From positions 748-8,492 of the forward strand of contig JADWMH010000087.1 of assembly GCA_015767355.1 (NCBI GenBank): a DNA stretch of 7,745 nt, in the 5' to 3' direction. The position numbers and the translations under genes were made by a program. Of this stretch, positions 4,333 to 7,745 are shown in pieces (the first letter of the stretch is position 1; every line of letters begins with the position of its first letter). Source of the stretch: Gammaproteobacteria bacterium. Lineage in GTDB: Bacteria > Pseudomonadota > Gammaproteobacteria > Chromatiales > Chromatiaceae. The notes beneath the pieces are model-generated. The model did not search any database. It was not told the origin of the DNA and worked only from the letters and a program-made list of their open reading frames with translations.

Positions 4333-6522
4333 TCAAGTCGCACGCATCGCCTTGATGACATCGGGGCTCTGGTTGAGTTTCTCCAACAGGCCCTGCAACT
4401 GGCCGATATCACTTATTTCAACCGTAAAGCGCATTACCGCCTGCTGTTTTTTGGGGCTCGTATGTGTTCTCACAGTGGTGATATCAACCTCCTCATTCGA
4501 GAAGATCGCGGAGATATCGCGAAACAGTCCCTTGCGATCCAGAGCGATGACGCGGATATCGACCTTGAACTCTCCACTTTCGCTTTCATCAGACTCCCAC
4601 TCTACCTCAATCAGGCGCTGCTGCTCCTCCTCGCTCATGTGCTGCACCACGGAACAATCCTTGCGGTGTACGGTGATGCCCCGTCCCCTGGTGATATAGC
4701 CCGTTACCTCATCGCCCGGCACAGGTTTACAACACTGCCCCAGATGTGTCAGGAGATCATCGACACCCTGCACAATCAACTGAGGCGCTTTTCCAGGAAG
4801 CTGTTTACGGCGGCGTTTCGGTGCAGGCTTTGCGGATTCCTGCTGCTGACGAAGATCCCAACCCGCCACCTGCACCGGCGATATATCGCCACGGCCAATA
4901 GCAGCATAAAGTCCCTCGTCACTCTTCATGTTGAAGTGGCGTGCAATCTTCGACAGGTTGACCCTGGCAGCCCCGAGGCGCATCATTTCACGTTCCAGGC
5001 TCTCCTTCCCCGCCTCGACATGGGTGTCATAATCCTGCTGGCGGAACCATTGACGGATACGACTGCGCGCTCTGGAGGACCTGACATAACCCAGACGCGA
5101 ACTCATCCAGTCCCGCGACGGCTGCTCCTGTTTGGCTGTCATGATCTCGACAGTCTGGCCGTTCTGCAGCGGCTGTGTCAATGGAGTAATTCTGCCATCC
5201 ACCTTGGCGCCCCGGCAGCGGTGTCCGACGCTGGTATGGATCGCGTAGGCAAAATCGATCGGTGTCGCCCCATACCCCAGTTCGATCACCTTGCCCTGGG
5301 GCGTCAGCACATAGATATGCTGCTGATCATCATCGCTGTGCAGTTGCGACTGCTCATCGAGATCATCACGCTGCTCCAGCCATTGACGCATCCATTCGAT
5401 GCGGCGTTCAAGATCCCGGTTTTGACCACGCTGCTCCTTGTAGCGCCAGTGGGCGGCAACACCGCGCTCGGCATGTTCATGCATTTCGTAGGTGCGTATC
5501 TGGATCTCCAGCGGGCGTTGATCATCGCCGATCACAACCGTATGAATCGACTGGTAGAGGTTAGCTTTGGGCGTCGCAATGTAGTCATCAAACTCCTGCG
5601 GAATATGCCGCCATAATCCATGAACGATGCCAAGTGCGCTGTAGCACCCTGCGATTGAATCAACCAGTACACGTACCGCACGGACATCGAAGATGTGTGA
5701 GAAGTCCATATCCTTGCGCTGCATCTTTCTCCAGATGCTGTAGATATGCTTGGGCCTGCCGCTCATCTCGGCATGGATTCCCTGCTCCTCGAAGACAGCA
5801 TCGAGCTTTTTAATCACACTCTTGATAGACGATAAACGCTCATCACGCCGCTCTTCCAGACGGATCGCTATCTCCCGGTATTGCCGGGGATGCAGATAGC
5901 GCAGCGAGAGATCCTCGAGCTCCCACTTGATCTGCCAGATACCGAGGCGGTTGGCGAGCGGCGCAAAAATATCCAGTGTATTACGGCTGAATCTATGTTG
6001 GTTTGACTCCGAAAAAGACTCCTGTCGGCGCATCAGATGAACGCGCTCGGCAAGCATAATCATGATGACGCGGACATCACCGGAGAGTCCCAGCAGCAGC
6101 CTGCGTAGATTTTCGGAGTGCTCCTCGCCCTTCTCTTCACGATCTGCGAGCACACCGGGCGTCAGCTGGTGAATTTTATCCAGGGATTGAATACGCCGTG
6201 CAACAGATTCACCATAGCGCTGCTGCAGAGTGTCATGATCGAAGATGTGCGCAGAGAGAGTGCGATGGAGTATCGCTGCAATCAGGGTGCTGTCATCCAG
6301 ATCGAACTGTGCGAGGATATCTGTAACATGCAGGATATAGAGCGCCAGCTGCTGTCCGCTGCGCTCCTCCTGCTTGCCAAAGAGATCGAGTACAGAGTGG
6401 GCCGCCTCGCCAAGCTTGCGCCGAATCTCAGCGTCTTCAGGCTGAGGCAATAACGCCAGCCATGCATCGATAGCATCACTGTCGAGATGATCTTCAGGAA
6501 GTCTCCGGGTAACAGCTACCAT
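4333..6522 (-). CDS. relA: (p)ppGpp synthetase RelA (GTP pyrophosphokinase)
   Basis: RelA transfers pyrophosphate from ATP to GDP or GTP on stalled ribosomes in the stringent response. The 729-residue protein (E. coli 744) starts MVAV, as E. coli RelA does, which supports ATG 6522. Domains in order: inactive HD region (about 40-215), synthetase (about 240-365) with GRPKHIYSIWRKM (255-267), FDVRAVR (278-284), catalytic EFDDY (310-314) and GVAAHW (354-359), TGS (about 402-463), a zinc-finger/RIS region with QCCKPVPGDE (596-605), and a C-terminal ACT/RRM domain (about 653-727). The hydrolase HD motif reads His86-Arg87, so it should only synthesize, which separates it from SpoT. The usual NGYQS loop reads NLYQS (L322). 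No Shine-Dalgarno is visible; the start lies 16 nt after parC, suggesting co-transcription and perhaps translational coupling. Confidence 0.95.
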   Translation of the reverse strand: MVAVTRRLPEDHLDSDAIDAWLALLPQPEDAEIRRKLGEAAHSVLDLFGKQEERSGQQLALYILHVTDILAQFDLDDSTLIAAILHRTLSAHIFDHDTLQQRYGESVARRIQSLDKIHQLTPGVLADREEKGEEHSENLRRLLLGLSGDVRVIMIMLAERVHLMRRQESFSESNQHRFSRNTLDIFAPLANRLGIWQIKWELEDLSLRYLHPRQYREIAIRLEERRDERLSSIKSVIKKLDAVFEEQGIHAEMSGRPKHIYSIWRKMQRKDMDFSHIFDVRAVRVLVDSIAGCYSALGIVHGLWRHIPQEFDDYIATPKANLYQSIHTVVIGDDQRPLEIQIRTYEMHEHAERGVAAHWRYKEQRGQNRDLERRIEWMRQWLEQRDDLDEQSQLHSDDDQQHIYVLTPQGKVIELGYGATPIDFAYAIHTSVGHRCRGAKVDGRITPLTQPLQNGQTVEIMTAKQEQPSRDWMSSRLGYVRSSRARSRIRQWFRQQDYDTHVEAGKESLEREMMRLGAARVNLSKIARHFNMKSDEGLYAAIGRGDISPVQVAGWDLRQQQESAKPAPKRRRKQLPGKAPQLIVQGVDDLLTHLGQCCKPVPGDEVTGYITRGRGITVHRKDCSVVQHMSEEEQQRLIEVEWESDESESGEFKVDIRVIALDRKGLFRDISAIFSNEEVDITTVRTHTSPKKQQAVMRFTVEISDIGQLQGLLEKLNQSPDVIKAMRAT

Positions 6523-6538
6523 AGTAAGGTTTTAAGTT

Positions 6539-7745
6539 TTAGATCACTTCTACTCTGTCGATTTTCTGGAATCCGCGAGGCAGTTTATTGCCGCGGCGGC
6601 CACGTTCTCCGGCGTAGGCGTCGAGATCGGCGCTTTTGAGATTAATATAGCGTTTGCCTGACCATGCTCTGAGCACTCCCCCCGGAGAGAGACAGGCCAG
6701 GGCAACGACAAACTCCTCCCTGGATGCCGCTTTTTTTGCCGGGATGCCAATAATCTTGTTGCCCTTGCCGCGGCTCATTTCCGGAAGCTCCGAAACAGCA
6801 AAGACCAGCATATGGCCATCGTTGGTGATGGCCACCAGGCGGGCATCCTGCTGCATAATCGGCGCGGGTTTCAACACCCTGGCGTTCTTTGGAAGGCGCA
6901 GCGCCGCTTTGCCTGCCTTTTGATTGGCAAGCAGATGTTTCATCTGCACACGATAGCCATACCCGGCATCGGACGCCATCAGATACCACTGCTCCTCCTC
7001 GCCGCCGAGAACGGCTACAAAGGTGGCTCCTGCTGGAGGCGACAGCCGTCCTGTCAGCGGTTCCCCTTGTCCGCGCGCAGAGGGCAGCGTATGCGCACTG
7101 ATCGAGTAGCTGCGGCCGCAGGAGTCGAGAAACACTGCCGGCTGGTTGCTGCGCATCCTGGCACTGTCAAGACTGCTGTCGCCGGCCTTGTAGTTCAATC
7201 CCTCCGCATCGATCTCATGCCCCTTGGCGGAACGCACCCACCCCTTCTCAGACAGCACCACAGTCACCGGTTCACTCGGCGCCAGATCGGTTTCACGCAG
7301 CGCCTCTGCTGCATCACGCACCACAATCTGTGAGCGGCGATCATCACCGTACTCATCTGCATCAGCCTGGATCTCTTTGCGAATCAGGGTTTTCATGCGC
7401 TGCTTCGAACCCAGTATCAACTCCAGCTTGTCACGCTCAGCCGCCAGTTCCTCCTGTTCGGCGCGAATCTTCATCTCCTCGAGTCTGGCCAGCTGGCGCA
7501 GACGGGTATCGAGAACGTAATTTGCCTGTAATTCTGACAGTTCAAAGCGCTGCATCAGAGCCGTTTTGGGATGCTCTTCGGTGCGGATGATACGAATCAC
7601 TTCATCAATATTCAGAAAGGCAATCAACAATCCATCGAGCAGATGCAGACGCTCTTTGACTTTTGCAAGGCGGTACTCAAGGCGTCTGCGCACAGTCTCG
7701 AAACGAAACGCCAGCCACTCCTTGAGCATCATGCGCAGATTTTTC
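6539..7745 (-). CDS. parC: DNA topoisomerase IV subunit A, C-terminal part (cut by window edge)
   Basis: ParC is the DNA-cleaving subunit of topoisomerase IV, which decatenates daughter chromosomes with ParE. About 401 residues are visible out of roughly 750. The frame runs open to the right edge (codons KNLR before the internal MM at 7732-7727), so the true start lies outside and the MM is not the start. The fragment begins in the tower/coiled-coil part (KEWLAFRFETVRRRLEYRL, then LLDGLLIAFLNIDEVIRIIR and LARLEEMKIRAEQEEL). It then enters the C-terminal beta-pinwheel: SEPVTVVLSEKGWVRSAKGH, GLNYKAGDS, LPSARGQGEPLTG, LMASDAGYGY, SRGKGNKIIGIP and ERGRRGNKLPRGFQKIDRVE. These match E. coli ParC closely and lack a GyrA box, excluding GyrA. 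The active-site tyrosine and quinolone-resistance region are not in the window. relA follows after 16 nt. Confidence 0.96.
   Translation of the reverse strand, partial: KNLRMMLKEWLAFRFETVRRRLEYRLAKVKERLHLLDGLLIAFLNIDEVIRIIRTEEHPKTALMQRFELSELQANYVLDTRLRQLARLEEMKIRAEQEELAAERDKLELILGSKQRMKTLIRKEIQADADEYGDDRRSQIVVRDAAEALRETDLAPSEPVTVVLSEKGWVRSAKGHEIDAEGLNYKAGDSSLDSARMRSNQPAVFLDSCGRSYSISAHTLPSARGQGEPLTGRLSPPAGATFVAVLGGEEEQWYLMASDAGYGYRVQMKHLLANQKAGKAALRLPKNARVLKPAPIMQQDARLVAITNDGHMLVFAVSELPEMSRGKGNKIIGIPAKKAASREEFVVALACLSPGGVLRAWSGKRYINLKSADLDAYAGERGRRGNKLPRGFQKIDRVEVI

Noticed and set aside
4462..5616. 384-codon open frame on the plus strand opposite relA
   Set aside because: It lies wholly antisense to an unmistakable RelA, has no recognisable domain or start context, and long antisense frames are common opposite GC-rich genes.
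4333..6522. Bifunctional SpoT/Rel with (p)ppGpp hydrolase activity
   Set aside because: The hydrolase HD motif reads His-Arg (residues 86-87), and the MVAV start and synthetase motifs match RelA, so a synthetase-only RelA fits better.

Overview
The window looks like the chromosome of a sulfur-oxidizing gammaproteobacterium. ParC and RelA read like diverged relatives of the Escherichia coli proteins. The genes between them and the left edge include a sulfide:quinone oxidoreductase-like flavoprotein, a single-domain rhodanese and a TSUP-family (YfcA-type) anion permease. This placement rests on remembered family patterns, not on a search. No RNA genes, insertion sequences or CRISPR arrays are visible, and no gene-free stretch exceeds 300 bases.

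Layout, left to right. Positions 1-848 (minus) hold a secreted metallo-beta-lactamase-fold hydrolase, cut by the window edge and interrupted by an in-frame amber codon at 360-362. The reading frame and metal-binding motifs continue beyond that codon. Positions 865-1635 (minus) encode a DUF805 membrane domain fused to a four-cysteine zinc ribbon and a C-terminal J domain. The two lie 16 nt apart and are probably co-transcribed. A 163-nt divergent spacer (1636-1798) carries a candidate promoter for the plus-strand pair rhodanese (1799-2224) and yfcA (2259-3002).

yfcA converges on the SQR-like gene (3110-4237, minus). The 107-nt spacer is packed with repeats: a REP-like palindrome overlapping the yfcA stop codon, a second palindrome with ATTCCGGC arms, and a three-unit 9-nt tandem repeat ending in an A-tract. 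A diverged copy of the 9-nt repeat sits beside the relA stop codon, so the two copies bracket the SQR-like gene in direct orientation. On the right, minus strand, parC (3' portion only, 6539-7745) is followed 16 nt later by relA (4333-6522).

Functionally, the rhodanese (sulfane sulfur transfer), TSUP permease (possible sulfite or organosulfonate export) and SQR-like flavoprotein (sulfide to sulfane sulfur or polysulfide) form a plausible sulfur-handling neighbourhood. They are split over two convergent transcripts. relA and parC are housekeeping genes. I do not see a convincing new multi-gene system. The best leads are the amber-interrupted hydrolase, the paired 9-nt repeats, the DUF805-zinc ribbon-J fusion with its internal duplication, the leaderless-looking rhodanese start, and a substitution next to the substrate-stacking tyrosine of RelA.
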